A stretch of DNA of 13,167 bases. Source: an uncultured Cryomorphaceae bacterium (GTDB taxonomy: Bacteria; Bacteroidota; Bacteroidia; Flavobacteriales; Schleiferiaceae). Below the pieces are notes generated by a model. It did no database searches, had not been told where the DNA came from, and saw only the letters and a list, made by a program, of their open reading frames with translations. Every line of letters begins with the position of its first letter. Within the stretch, counting starts at the first letter, position 1. Made by a program: the position numbers and the translations under genes. The stretch spans positions 1 through 13,167 of the forward strand of contig CAJWXO010000025.1 in NCBI GenBank assembly GCA_913049755.1. Reading direction: 5' to 3'. This document shows, piece by piece, positions 1 through 6,428 of the stretch.

Positions 1-46
1 TATTTTCGCGCCCTCAAGATTAGGTGGCTGACCTGATTTTGGGCAC

Positions 47-119
47 CGGGAAGTGGCGCAGGTGGTAGCGCACCTGGTTTGGGACCAGGGGGTCGCAGGT
101 TCGAATCCTGTCTTCCCGA
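47..119 (+). tRNA. tRNA-Pro(UGG)
   Basis: Folds as a complete cloverleaf of 73 nt. The acceptor stem CGGGAAG pairs with CTTCCCG, followed by discriminator A119. The D stem is GCGC/GCGC, the anticodon stem CCTGG/CCAGG, and the T arm carries GGTTCGAAT. The 7-nt anticodon loop holds TGG at 80-82 followed by G, which reads proline CCN codons. The C1-G72 first pair and A73 are typical of bacterial tRNA-Pro. No 3' CCA is encoded (the sequence runs ACTA), so CCA would be added after transcription. An intrinsic terminator follows directly. Confidence 0.96.
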
Positions 120-121
120 CT

Positions 122-152
122 AAAAGCTCTGCACTCTGTGCGGAGCTTTTTT
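122..152 (+). terminator. Rho-independent terminator of tRNA-Pro
   Basis: The hairpin arms are AAAGCTCTGCAC and GTGCGGAGCTTT with a 3-nt loop (TCT). They pair throughout apart from one T-G wobble, and the run of six T at 147-152 follows GAGC. It lies 2 nt after the tRNA, so it ends the tRNA transcript and separates it from the transporter gene downstream. Confidence 0.9.
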
Positions 153-297
153 AGTTCAATACGTGAATGAATGCTTGCTTTCAAAGAGTATCATTTAGCC
201 CATTGTTAATTATATTTCACATTATAAATCAGAATATTTTATGTTTAGATTTTAATTTTAATAAAACATTTGAAGAAATTAATCCAGTAATAAAGCA

Positions 298-1737
298 ATG
301 ATAAATAAAAAAAGAATCGGCCTTTTGCTAGGGCCACTATCCTTTTTACTTATTCGTTTTTTCTTCGAGCCCGAAGGTTTAAGCCCAACGGCAAATGGAG
401 TATTAGCGGCAACTGCATGGATTGCAATCTGGTGGGTGACCGAAGCCATTCCTATCGAAGTTACTGCCCTCCTTCCGATTATATTGTTCCCATTAATTGG
501 AGCTCTCAGCCTAAAAGAAACAGGAGCGGCCTATGGACATAAATTTATTTTTCTTTTTATAGGTGGTTTTATTTTGGCTATCGCTATTGAAAAATGGCAA
601 CTTCATAAACGTATTGCATTACATATTTTAAAAATCGTTGGTACCAGCTTAACCAACATCATGCTGGGCTTTATGCTAAGCACCGCCCTTCTCTCTATGT
701 GGATTTCCAATACTGCTACTACAGTTATGATGCTTCCAATTGGAATGGCCGTAATTGCTCAGCTAAAGAGCAAATCGTCAGAGCTTGGGAGTTCTCACTT
801 TGGAAAAGCTCTTATGTTATCGATTGCCTACAGTGCATCAATTGGAGGAATGGCGACTTTAATAGGAACTCCACCAAATCTAATTTTCGCTGGGGTTGTT
901 CAAGAGCTTTATGGGATAGAAATCACTTTCTTTCAGTGGTTCTCTTTCGGCCTCCCTATCTCTATAGTCTTGCTATTTGTTTGTTGGTATTATTTAGGAA
1001 GGTTTGCTTTTCCTTTAAAAGGCCTAAAATTGCCTGGAGGAAAAGAAATTATAACCAGACAAGTAAAAGAGTTAGGGGCCATGTCAAGAGAGGAAAAACT
1101 TGTCTTGATCGTATTTATCGCAACGGCTTTAGCATGGATTTGTAGATCATTCTTATTAAAGCAACTCATCCCTGCTATCGATGATACAATTATTGCTGTT
1201 ATTGCAGCAATAACTTTATTTATTATTCCATCGACAGACAAAGGAAAAGCACTTTTAAATTGGCAAGACGCTGTCAAATTACCCTGGGGAATATTGATAC
1301 TTTTTGGAGGCGGAATTGCTTTGGCCATTGGATTTGAATCTAGTGGTTTAGCTTTTTGGCTTGGTAATCAACTGAGCAGTCTTAAAGGAATACATCTGTT
1401 TTTATTAATTCTCGCAACGGTAACTGCCGTTAACTTTTTGACTGAAATCACATCTAATCTTGCAACAACGGCAATCCTTTTACCAGTCTTAGCTACTTTG
1501 GCATTAGTTGTGGATGTTCACCCATTCCTATTATTGGCAGCGGCCACCGTTGCAGCCTCATGTGCTTTCATGCTGCCAGTTGCCACTGCTCCAAATGCTC
1601 TTGTTTTTGGAAGTGGATATATCAAAATGACCGATATGATTCAAAAAGGTATTTGGCTAAATATCATTTCTATAATTATTCTTACCCTAACGATTTATTT
1701 CTTTTTGCCATTGGTTTGGGACCTTAGCCCTCTTTAG
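298..1737 (+). CDS. DASS/SLC13 family anion:sodium symporter
   Basis: Inner-membrane secondary transporter of 479 aa, the normal length for the divalent anion:Na+ symporter family, which includes VcINDY and the eukaryotic NaDC/NaS carriers. These usually import C4-dicarboxylates, citrate or sulfate with sodium. The two inverted-repeat halves each show the family hairpin motif: SNT at residues 137-139 (in WISNTATTVMMLP) and SN at 386-387 (in TEITSNLATTAILLP). Other family signatures are IGTPPNLIFAG from 189 and VATAPNALVFGSGY at 428-441, plus the amphipathic EKWQLHKRIAL near 98-108. About 11 or more hydrophobic segments are visible. The ATG at 298 is used; no convincing Shine-Dalgarno is seen, as is usual for this phylum. 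The gene is flanked by the tRNA-Pro terminator and a 98-bp gap, so it is probably monocistronic. The exact substrate cannot be read from the sequence. Confidence 0.93.
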   Translation: MINKKRIGLLLGPLSFLLIRFFFEPEGLSPTANGVLAATAWIAIWWVTEAIPIEVTALLPIILFPLIGALSLKETGAAYGHKFIFLFIGGFILAIAIEKWQLHKRIALHILKIVGTSLTNIMLGFMLSTALLSMWISNTATTVMMLPIGMAVIAQLKSKSSELGSSHFGKALMLSIAYSASIGGMATLIGTPPNLIFAGVVQELYGIEITFFQWFSFGLPISIVLLFVCWYYLGRFAFPLKGLKLPGGKEIITRQVKELGAMSREEKLVLIVFIATALAWICRSFLLKQLIPAIDDTIIAVIAAITLFIIPSTDKGKALLNWQDAVKLPWGILILFGGGIALAIGFESSGLAFWLGNQLSSLKGIHLFLLILATVTAVNFLTEITSNLATTAILLPVLATLALVVDVHPFLLLAAATVAASCAFMLPVATAPNALVFGSGYIKMTDMIQKGIWLNIISIIILTLTIYFFLPLVWDLSPL

Positions 1738-1835
1738 CACTGGTTGAAATTATTGCAGAGCTCTCCCTCATAAGAATGCCCTTTAAACCTTTTTATCCAC
1801 AAACTGTTTTCATCTAAGAGATATAACACATTTCG

Positions 1836-2495
1836 ATGAAAATTTATATTATAAAAACAGTTATACCAATAATTTTAGGCATTTTGCTGGGTTGTGGTTG
1901 CAATGCATCACGAGTTGTTAGTCCATTAGAATTAAATGAATGGAGATTAGGAGGTGCAATTGGAGGGCCGCAAGTGAACTCTGAGAGACTTCCCTTGATG
2001 AGTATTTACATGGCAAAAGGAATCACAAAAGAGAAATCCTTTTATTCGGGGCTTCAAATCGTCAATTTGGGATTTCAATCCTTACAATTAGATGCCGGCT
2101 TAGTTACACGATTGAAAAAATCTAAGGGTTTTAGTCCAGAGGTAAATTTAAAAACAGGATTAAACGCAATGATGAGTTTTCGAGATGCTGCAACAAGGGT
2201 ATACCCTGAAATTGGTATTTTGAGTACATGGAAGCTAAAACGATTTATGCCTTATTTCGGAAGTGACTTATGGATTGACCCTACATATGGTCTGACAGAA
2301 TTTGGTAAAGGCTCATTGTTACATCCATCTTTACAAACCGGAGTAAGATACTTGGGTAAGTATTTAGAATTTGGAATAGAAGCAAAATGGCTTAATCCAA
2401 CCCGAACCTTTATAATTCCTCAACAGGACGTCCCTTCATTCTTAGGAATTGGCGCTAGAGGACTGTATTTCACAATAGCCTACCGAATGTTATGA
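1836..2495 (+). CDS. Putative outer-membrane lipoprotein, barrel-like, unknown function
   Basis: Protein of 219 aa that I do not recognise as a named family. It opens with a hydrophobic signal (residues 5-19) ending in the lipobox LLGC, with C20 the probable lipidated residue (C22 is an alternative). The rest lacks membrane helices and is made of short alternating polar/hydrophobic stretches rich in Gly and aromatics, such as YSGLQIVNLGFQ, LHPSLQTGVRYL and a last strand LYFTIAYRML. This pattern suggests a small beta-barrel or beta-sandwich at the outer membrane. The stop overlaps the start of the next gene by 4 bp (ATGA), so the two are translationally coupled and probably work in the same compartment. 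Function is unknown; lipoprotein nature is inferred with fair confidence. Confidence 0.75.
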   Translation: MKIYIIKTVIPIILGILLGCGCNASRVVSPLELNEWRLGGAIGGPQVNSERLPLMSIYMAKGITKEKSFYSGLQIVNLGFQSLQLDAGLVTRLKKSKGFSPEVNLKTGLNAMMSFRDAATRVYPEIGILSTWKLKRFMPYFGSDLWIDPTYGLTEFGKGSLLHPSLQTGVRYLGKYLEFGIEAKWLNPTRTFIIPQQDVPSFLGIGARGLYFTIAYRML

Positions 2496-3391
2496 GAAAG
2501 ATTTCGATTATTTTGGTTTTAATTTTTACCTGTTACTTGCAAATCAGCTGTGATGTTGATGCTGCTTTGCTTCAGGGAGAAAAGGTGGAGTATAATTTTC
2601 CTCCTGGAGATAGCTCAGATCAATTTTATGTAGATGCTGATAAGATTTTTCAAATCCCTCTACTTTCTCAGGCAGATGAAGAGAATGATATTGATGCTGC
2701 TATAATTTCTTCACTTTATGTCGGCGATACTTCTTTGATTTCTGCAGATACTGTTTTTCTATATCTGCATGGTAATTCGGGCTCTTTAAATGGATATTGG
2801 GATCCGATTCGTCAAATAGCGAATATTGGAGGACATCATCGATATGGGGTTTTAGCGATAGATTATCGAGGTTTTGGAAATTCAGAGGGCAAGTCAACAA
2901 GTATAGAAACCATGAGGCAAGATCTCCATGCCGCTCTTAATTTCTTGGACTCTAAGGGACTAGATGGAGATCGGCTTATCGTCTATGGGCTAAGCCTAGG
3001 AAGCTTACCAGGATGTCAAGAAGCGGGTGATCAAATGGGCTCCATTAAAATTGAGAAATTAATTATTGAAGCCCCGCAAACTACTGCTGATGTATTTTTT
3101 CAAGACGCAGTCGGCATTTCGGTACCCAGCTCATTGGTAACCGATTATAATTTTGACCTTGTTGAACGAATTTCACAATATGAAAAGAGTCTTCTTTGGA
3201 TGCATGGAATTAATGATCTTATTGCACCTTTTGAAAATGCCAAAGAACTTTATGATGCGCATCAGCCAGATACAATTAATGGTGAGTTTAAGCAAGCTCA
3301 TATTCTCCCCTTAGGTGGCCATTACTTTAGATGGGATTTTGGCCTAGAGCAATGGGGAGACGCAATATTAGATTTTACTGTAAATCATTAA
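2492..3391 (+). CDS. Alpha/beta hydrolase, probable lipoprotein
   Basis: Exported serine hydrolase of 299 aa. The triad is readable in order: nucleophile S168 in the elbow GLSLGS (166-171), acid D242 in MHGINDLIAP, and base H277 in LGGHYF. The oxyanion-side motif YLHGNSG starts at residue 91 and the YRGFGNSEG turn is at 125-133. These resemble the BEM46/ABHD-type branch of the fold. The N-terminus is a signal segment ending near C20 (LQISC), so the enzyme is probably lipid-anchored, although the -3 residue Q is not an ideal lipobox. Translation starts inside the stop of the upstream lipoprotein (ATGA). The substrate is unknown; an ester or thioester of an envelope or imported molecule is the family expectation. 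The gene converges on tRNA-Arg and ends 10 bp before the shared hairpin. Confidence 0.88.
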   Translation: MRKISIILVLIFTCYLQISCDVDAALLQGEKVEYNFPPGDSSDQFYVDADKIFQIPLLSQADEENDIDAAIISSLYVGDTSLISADTVFLYLHGNSGSLNGYWDPIRQIANIGGHHRYGVLAIDYRGFGNSEGKSTSIETMRQDLHAALNFLDSKGLDGDRLIVYGLSLGSLPGCQEAGDQMGSIKIEKLIIEAPQTTADVFFQDAVGISVPSSLVTDYNFDLVERISQYEKSLLWMHGINDLIAPFENAKELYDAHQPDTINGEFKQAHILPLGGHYFRWDFGLEQWGDAILDFTVNH

Positions 3392-3399
3392 TTTTCAAG

Positions 3400-3432
3400 A
3401 AAAAGGAGCTGCATTTTCAATACAGCTCCTTT
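3400..3432 (-). terminator. Rho-independent terminator of tRNA-Arg
   Basis: A perfect 10-bp stem is formed by 3402-3411 (AAAGGAGCTG) and 3423-3432 (CAGCTCCTTT). Read on the minus strand, the hairpin is followed by TTTTTC, and it starts 7 nt after the tRNA-Arg 3' end. On the plus strand the stem also follows the hydrolase stop, but only three T (within the stem) trail it, so termination of the hydrolase mRNA there would be weaker. Confidence 0.85.
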
Positions 3433-3439
3433 GAACAAG

Positions 3440-3513
3440 TGATTCCGGCGCGATTCGAACGCGCGACCGTCTGCTTAGAAGGCAGATGCTCTATCCAGCT
3501 GAGCTACGGAACC
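3440..3513 (-). tRNA. tRNA-Arg(UCU)
   Basis: Read on the minus strand this is a 74-nt cloverleaf. The acceptor GGTTCCG pairs with CGGAATC (one G-U pair), with discriminator A at 3440. The D arm is GCTC...GAGC, the anticodon stem TCTGC/GCAGA, and the T arm GCGCG TTCGAAT CGCGC. The loop CTTCTAA places anticodon TCT at plus positions 3477-3479, reading AGA/AGG arginine codons. CCA is not encoded. It sits between an exact promoter box and a strong terminator, so it is a single-gene transcription unit. Confidence 0.96.
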
Positions 3514-3520
3514 AAGGCCG

Positions 3521-3528
3521 CAAAAGTA
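3521..3528 (-). promoter_or_regulatory. -7 promoter box for tRNA-Arg
   Basis: On the minus strand this reads TACTTTTG, an exact match to the Bacteroidota primary-sigma -7 consensus TAnnTTTG. The box ends 7 nt before the first base of the tRNA, so transcription would begin at or just before the mature 5' end. No clear TTG -33 element is seen at the usual 19-20 nt spacing. Confidence 0.6.
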
Positions 3529-3561
3529 ATATTAAAATCCATGAATAATAGGAAAGAATAG

Positions 3562-3591
3562 AAATCTTGTTAAATCTTGTTAAATCTTGAT
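3562..3591. repeat. Three-copy 10-bp tandem repeat
   Basis: AAATCTTGTT is repeated head to tail at 3562-3571 and 3572-3581, with a third copy at 3582-3591 differing in one base (AAATCTTGAT). The array lies about 48-77 nt upstream of the inferred tRNA-Arg start site and downstream of the 3' end of the minus-strand exported-protein gene. The period matches one DNA helical turn. It may be an upstream promoter element or just a slippage product. Confidence 0.8.
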
Positions 3592-3655
3592 TAAAACATA
3601 TCTGACTATCACCACAAAAATGATATCTGATTGCCAATTTCACAGATAAATTCCA

Positions 3656-4207
3656 TTATGGAGCAAATAGCAATAAAGCCCATAGGCCACCTACAAAAAC
3701 AGTTGTCACAGAGGCAATTATCCAGTCTAAAGCTGCCGACTTTTTTTCTGTTTCTAATTTCGAATCATCACCTTGTTTATTAAGCTTAGCTATTCGAGAT
3801 TTTATTTTTTTAAAGTCAAATTCTTTTGGCATCTCTCTGGCTCTCGATTTAACTATAAATCGTCCATTTCTAAATTCATATTCAAAGATTGTCTCGAAGT
3901 TTCTTTTCCTTGGACACAATTGAAGTATCTCGCCCTCCCCTTCTAATTCGATTAACGGAATGTCTATTAGATAAATCACAAGAGCTTCATCAACGTAACT
4001 TTTACAAACAATTGGCAATGCTGAATCGGCTCCCTTGTGAGCAAATGCTAAATCCATACAATCAGGACTCTCAAAATTAGTGACAAGCCAGATCATATTT
4101 GAGGAATAATCAATTTCAAAATAAACACCTTTAGGTCCCAAGTCAACTTGGGACATTGCACTAAAGGCAAGTATCTGAAAAGAGAAATAAATTAGAGCCT
4201 TTCTCAC
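3656..4207 (-). CDS. Exported protein with C-terminal membrane segment, unknown function
   Basis: Protein of 183 aa with no family I recognise. It starts with a signal peptide (MRKALIYFSFQILAFSAMSQ, likely cut near residue 19-20). A beta-rich domain (about 21-125) follows, with cysteines at 50, 68 and 98. Next come a Lys/Glu-rich linker or short coiled coil (about 126-157) and one hydrophobic helix at about 161-181 that ends at the C-terminus (LLFAP). The arrangement suggests a periplasmic domain tethered by a C-terminal anchor. An exact TAnnTTTG box lies about 46 nt upstream on the same strand, giving a short 5' leader and supporting that the gene is expressed. It is divergent from the DUF5683-dapB operon and shows no functional link to its neighbours. 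Confidence 0.7.
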   Translation of the reverse strand: MRKALIYFSFQILAFSAMSQVDLGPKGVYFEIDYSSNMIWLVTNFESPDCMDLAFAHKGADSALPIVCKSYVDEALVIYLIDIPLIELEGEGEILQLCPRKRNFETIFEYEFRNGRFIVKSRAREMPKEFDFKKIKSRIAKLNKQGDDSKLETEKKSAALDWIIASVTTVFVGGLWALLLFAP

Positions 4208-4252
4208 CAGTTTTGAAATTTTAAATCTTCAGAATAAAAATTATCTAGAGTC

Positions 4253-4260
4253 CAAAAGTA
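4253..4260 (-). promoter_or_regulatory. -7 promoter box for the exported protein gene
   Basis: The minus strand reads TACTTTTG, an exact TAnnTTTG match located 46 nt upstream of the ATG at 4207. It would give a start site near 4246 and a leader of roughly 40 nt. No TTG lies at the expected -33 spacing; the nearest upstream TTG is too close (11 nt). Confidence 0.45.
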
Positions 4261-4376
4261 CGTTTGAATAGCAACATCCATGAACATCAATTAATAAAGA
4301 ATTTTTATTTCTCAGAAGCTGTTAAATTAAAAAAAATTATTGAGATTTAACAAAGACGTATTTTAATCAAACAAGG

Positions 4377-4384
4377 TACTTTTA
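4377..4384 (+). promoter_or_regulatory. Possible -7 box for the DUF5683-dapB operon
   Basis: TACTTTTA matches TAnnTTTG at 7 of 8 positions (last base A). The predicted start site, near 4391, is almost at the ATG of 4394. If the box is real, translation may instead start at the in-frame ATG at 4421. No -33 TTG is seen at proper spacing. Confidence 0.3.
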
Positions 4385-4393
4385 CCTATTATT

Positions 4394-4984
4394 ATGGAAA
4401 GCATCTTTAAAATTCATATCATGCGGTTATGCCTTATTTTTTTTGGCATGAATTTGAATGCACAAGATGTCTCTTCAGAGAGATTAGATTTATCCAGTGC
4501 GGAAACACAAATAAAAGTGCGAGGGCTAAATAGTAAAAAATATCTAGCCCAGCCCCAGAAATCCTTTATCGCCTCAGCGTTTATTCCTGGCCTAGGTCAA
4601 ATATTAAATAAGCAAATCTGGAAATCACCTATTGCTTTGGGTGCTATTGGTGGAGTTGGTTTCGTCTTTTGGCAAAATCAAAAAACTGTTGGAATGCTAA
4701 AAGAAGCCATAAACCAAAGATTTGACAATGATCCTCTTACCATTGATCGGTACAATGCAGTATTTACAGACAGTCAGTTATTTTCTTTAGAAAATGAATA
4801 TACCAGACTCAGAGATTATAGCTTTTTAGGCTTAATTGGCATTCATATGCTTCAGTGTATTGATGCATATGCAGCAGGATTTTTAGTTGACTTTGATATA
4901 AGTCCAGATCTTAACATTGCAACTTCATACTACCCAACTCCTAATGCTCCGATAGGTGCAAAAATCATATTATCATGGCCTTGA
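4394..4984 (+). CDS. DUF5683 domain-containing membrane protein
   Basis: Protein of 196 aa matching the Bacteroidota DUF5683 pattern: FIPGLGQILNKQIWKSPI at 63-80, a glycine-rich membrane helix (81-94), the YTRLRDYSFL segment at 136-145, and IDAYAAGFLVDFDIS at 156-170 ahead of a beta-like tail. An N-terminal hydrophobic signal ends at about LNAQ (24). The family function is not established; it is probably anchored in the envelope. In many Bacteroidota this gene sits directly before dapB, often after parA/parB. Here the dapB linkage is kept (10-bp overlap) but no par gene precedes it. The start could be the ATG at 4394 or the internal ATG at 4421 (residue 10), which would still leave a short signal segment. 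Confidence 0.88.
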   Translation: MESIFKIHIMRLCLIFFGMNLNAQDVSSERLDLSSAETQIKVRGLNSKKYLAQPQKSFIASAFIPGLGQILNKQIWKSPIALGAIGGVGFVFWQNQKTVGMLKEAINQRFDNDPLTIDRYNAVFTDSQLFSLENEYTRLRDYSFLGLIGIHMLQCIDAYAAGFLVDFDISPDLNIATSYYPTPNAPIGAKIILSWP

Positions 4985-5667
4985 AAATTGCAATTATAGG
5001 ATATGGCAAAATGGGGCGAATGATTGAAAATATTGCTCTTGAGCGAAAACATATTATTGTTGCCCGTCTTGAAAAGGGATGGGTTACAAATGATTTAAAT
5101 AATGCTGATGTAGCCGTGGAATTCACAGAGCCTAATTCTGCATTTTCTAATATTCAAAAAACTTTAAGTGCAGGAGTATCTGTCGTTTCCGGAACAACAG
5201 GATGGTATAATGAAATTTCTGATCTGGAAAAAGAATCGCAAAATGCAGGACTAGTATACTCATCGAATTTCTCATTAGGGGTCAATATTCTTTTTGAACT
5301 TAACGACAAAATGGCTGAACTTTTTTCTCATCATAATCAATATAAACCAAGCCTAAAAGAGGCACATCATAAAGAAAAAAAAGATATCCCAAGTGGAACC
5401 GCAATAACTTTAGCAGAGGCTATATTGCAAAAAAGCTCTTTGAATGGATGGAGCATTCAGCACGAGTCTGGCAAGCTTCCTATTGAATCTATTCGAGAAA
5501 AAGATATAAATGGGAACCATTCTATCATTTATGAATCAGAAATAGATAAAGTAACACTATCTCACTCTGCAATGAATAGAAAAGGCTTTGCTTTGGGCGC
5601 AATTATAGCAGCAGAAAAAATTTTCGGAAAAACAGGAATTCATAAATTTAATTCACTTTTGTTCTAA
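4975..5667 (+). CDS. dapB: 4-hydroxy-tetrahydrodipicolinate reductase
   Basis: Cytoplasmic enzyme of the diaminopimelate/lysine pathway. It reduces HTPA to tetrahydrodipicolinate with NAD(P)H. The Rossmann motif GYGKMG is at 9-14, VEFTEP at 48-53, GTTGW at 73-77, SNFSLGVN at 97-104, and the catalytic segment EAHHKEKKDIPSGTA at 129-143. H131/H132 and K135 align with H159/H160 and K163 of the E. coli enzyme. The C-terminal part NHSIIYESEIDKVTLSHSAMNRKGFALGA is also typical (181-209). At 230 aa it is shorter than the proteobacterial form (about 270), as is usual in this phylum. The ATG at 4975 overlaps DUF5683 by 10 bp; a TTG at 4981 would give the commoner MKIAIIGYGKMG N-terminus with a 4-bp overlap. 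Confidence 0.97.
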   Translation: MALKIAIIGYGKMGRMIENIALERKHIIVARLEKGWVTNDLNNADVAVEFTEPNSAFSNIQKTLSAGVSVVSGTTGWYNEISDLEKESQNAGLVYSSNFSLGVNILFELNDKMAELFSHHNQYKPSLKEAHHKEKKDIPSGTAITLAEAILQKSSLNGWSIQHESGKLPIESIREKDINGNHSIIYESEIDKVTLSHSAMNRKGFALGAIIAAEKIFGKTGIHKFNSLLF

Positions 5668-5670
5668 ATT

Positions 5671-6381
5671 ATGTCAACAACAAAATCTCAGATTCAAATA
5701 TTTACTGAGAGCAGAGGTCTAGATGTTTTTGGTGTTGCAATTGTCATAATTGCCTCTCTAGCACTAGGTTTTCATAAAACAGTTATAAACGATCTGCCAA
5801 TTGGATTAATGTCTGTGATTGGAGCAGCATTTTCGATGCTTGCAACACGACTTGTTACCAAAAGAAATAATGTTGGGAATTTGATCGGAATCTTTGCCAC
5901 AATCAATTCAGCTATTGTGGATTACTATCTAGGTAATCAGGCTGCTTTCCTGACATACCCGGTATCATTTTTTGGACTGATTGCAAGTTATTTGTTCTGG
6001 AAAAAGAAAGGAGATCGCACTCCTCGTCGTTTCGATAATTGGTATTTTATAAATGTTATTATCGCTTTCTCATTAGCGTTCATTCTTAATTACATTGGGT
6101 TTACAGGTTACCTCAGCCATAGTATCATGCCAGAAGACAGCCTAAAGTTTTGGATTACTGCAATTATAACTGGTCTTACTTTTTCAGGAACACTAAATAT
6201 GCCAAGAATGTATGCTGACACATGGGCATTCTATGAAGTTTACAATGGGTTAAAAATTTATCAGAATATTTTGTTTGGTAATGTTGCCTATGTAGCTAAG
6301 TATATTTTCTATTTATTTAATGCTTTATTAGGATGGATTGTATGGCATCAGGTAAGAAAAAATGAAACCAATTTAGACTGA
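5671..6381 (+). CDS. pnuC: PnuC-like nicotinamide riboside/vitamin transporter
   Basis: Integral membrane protein of 236 aa with about seven to eight hydrophobic segments (near 18-35, 43-58, 69-84, 92-110, 124-143, 158-175, 186-200, 205-225). Two internally similar halves each show the PnuC pattern. The first is SMLATRLVTKRNNVGNLIG, then PVSFFGLIASYLFWKKKG. The second is NMPRMYADTWAFYEVYNGL, then YLFNALLGWIVWHQVRK. PnuC proteins move nicotinamide riboside (or, in PnuT/PnuX relatives, thiamine or riboflavin) by facilitated diffusion across the inner membrane. The gene starts 3 bp after dapB, so it is in the same operon. No NAD or thiamine riboswitch or partner kinase is visible in the window, so the substrate is open. 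Assignment is by pattern recognition and is moderately sure. Confidence 0.7.
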   Translation: MSTTKSQIQIFTESRGLDVFGVAIVIIASLALGFHKTVINDLPIGLMSVIGAAFSMLATRLVTKRNNVGNLIGIFATINSAIVDYYLGNQAAFLTYPVSFFGLIASYLFWKKKGDRTPRRFDNWYFINVIIAFSLAFILNYIGFTGYLSHSIMPEDSLKFWITAIITGLTFSGTLNMPRMYADTWAFYEVYNGLKIYQNILFGNVAYVAKYIFYLFNALLGWIVWHQVRKNETNLD

Positions 6382-6428
6382 TTCCATATTTACCTTAAAA
6401 CTTTTCTTTTTTTACTGTTCTGTCTAAT

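Noticed and set aside
1..41. Promoter boxes for tRNA-Pro: TATTTTCG at 1-8 and TGATTTTG at 34-41
   Set aside because: Each differs from TAnnTTTG by one base and neither has a -33 TTG at proper spacing; the first sits at the window edge so its upstream part is unseen.
1453..1461. Second SLC13 motif reading S-N-L instead of S-N-T
   Set aside because: The third residue of the second motif varies in the family (S-N-V is common in animal members), so this is not evidence of lost function.
3331..3561. 76-codon open frame on the plus strand across the tRNA-Arg locus
   Set aside because: It overlaps the hydrolase 3' end, the terminator hairpin and the whole antisense tRNA; its translation is just the tRNA sequence read as protein.
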